Shown one piece after another: positions 63,823 through 64,000 of a stretch of 64,000 nt of DNA. Origin of the DNA: Camarhynchus parvulus (taxonomy: Eukaryota; Chordata; Aves; Passeriformes; Thraupidae); contig NC_044576.1 in assembly GCF_901933205.1 (NCBI RefSeq), positions 12,061,024 through 12,125,023 on the forward strand, in the 5' to 3' direction. The notes beneath the pieces are model-generated. The model was not told where the DNA came from and did not search any database. It worked only from the letters and a program-made list of their open reading frames with translations. Position numbers and translations under genes: made by a program. How positions within the stretch are numbered: position 1 is the first letter of the stretch; each line of letters starts with the position of its first letter.

Positions 63823-64000
63823 AATCAAATCATAAAAGCTTTTAGATTGAAAAGGACCTTTAAGATGACTGAGTCCAACATTGCCAAGTCCACCACTAAC
63901 CCATGTCTCTAAGTGCCACATCTACATTTTTAAGTATTTAAAAACTACTTTCAGGGACAGTGCCTCAGTGACTTTCCCAAGCAGCGTATTTCAATGCTTG
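63823..64000 (-). mobile_element. CR1 LINE 3' fragment, cut by window end
   Basis: The plus strand shows the reverse complement of a CR1 tail: a degraded terminal repeat, then GAAAAGGACCTTTAAGATGA, GAGTCCAACATTGCCAAGTC, CACCACTAACCCATGTCTCT and AAGTGCCACATCTACA. Near the window end it has a GGGACAGTGCCTCAGTGACT segment and TTTCAATGCTTG. It belongs to a different CR1 subtype from the copy at 44.4 kb, judging by the CCACCACTAA block. The element continues past base 64000, so its 5' limit is unknown. Confidence 0.92.

Noticed and set aside
1..64000. Search by eye for tRNA, rRNA, snRNA, CRISPR arrays, operons, phage or retroviral genes
   Set aside because: No cloverleaf with conserved boxes, no regularly spaced repeats, no gene clusters and no polymerase or capsid motifs were seen.

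Overview
The window looks like a piece of a bird nuclear chromosome. It is AT-rich, it has no dense run of long open reading frames on either strand, and it carries three fragments of CR1 (chicken repeat 1) LINE 3' ends, the commonest interspersed repeat of birds. No bacterial, viral or organellar gene organisation is visible. I recognise no complete protein-coding gene, rRNA, tRNA or CRISPR array. The most natural reading is a long intergenic or intronic stretch.

Layout. 1-11 kb: AT-rich unique sequence with two exon-like segments (minus strand 1580-1709, plus strand 6893-7029). 11.1-11.5 kb: a minus-strand open frame behind an unusually good 3' splice-site signal, the best single coding candidate. 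11.5-35 kb: mostly featureless, with A/C-rich low-complexity tracts, short tandem duplications, an 18-base palindrome and a few GC-richer patches. 35.5-35.9 kb: a cluster of octamer and TAATTA homeodomain-type motifs directly followed by a non-coding exon-like segment; this is the most enhancer-like part of the window. 38-38.8 kb: another exon-like segment and a perfect 12-bp hairpin. 44.4 kb: a minus-oriented CR1. 49.4-49.8 kb: a plus-oriented CR1. 54.2-54.5 kb: a GC-rich 56-bp minisatellite. 55.4 kb: a small open frame with a signal-peptide-like start. 63.8 kb to the edge: a third CR1, cut by the window end.

The exon candidates are listed separately because splice-like signals arise often by chance in 64 kb. 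None matches a protein I can name, and I cannot show that any two belong to one gene. I found no evidence of a new multi-gene system. The points most worth checking are the motif cluster at 35.5 kb, the open frame at 11.1-11.5 kb and the well-spliced-looking segment at 1.6 kb.
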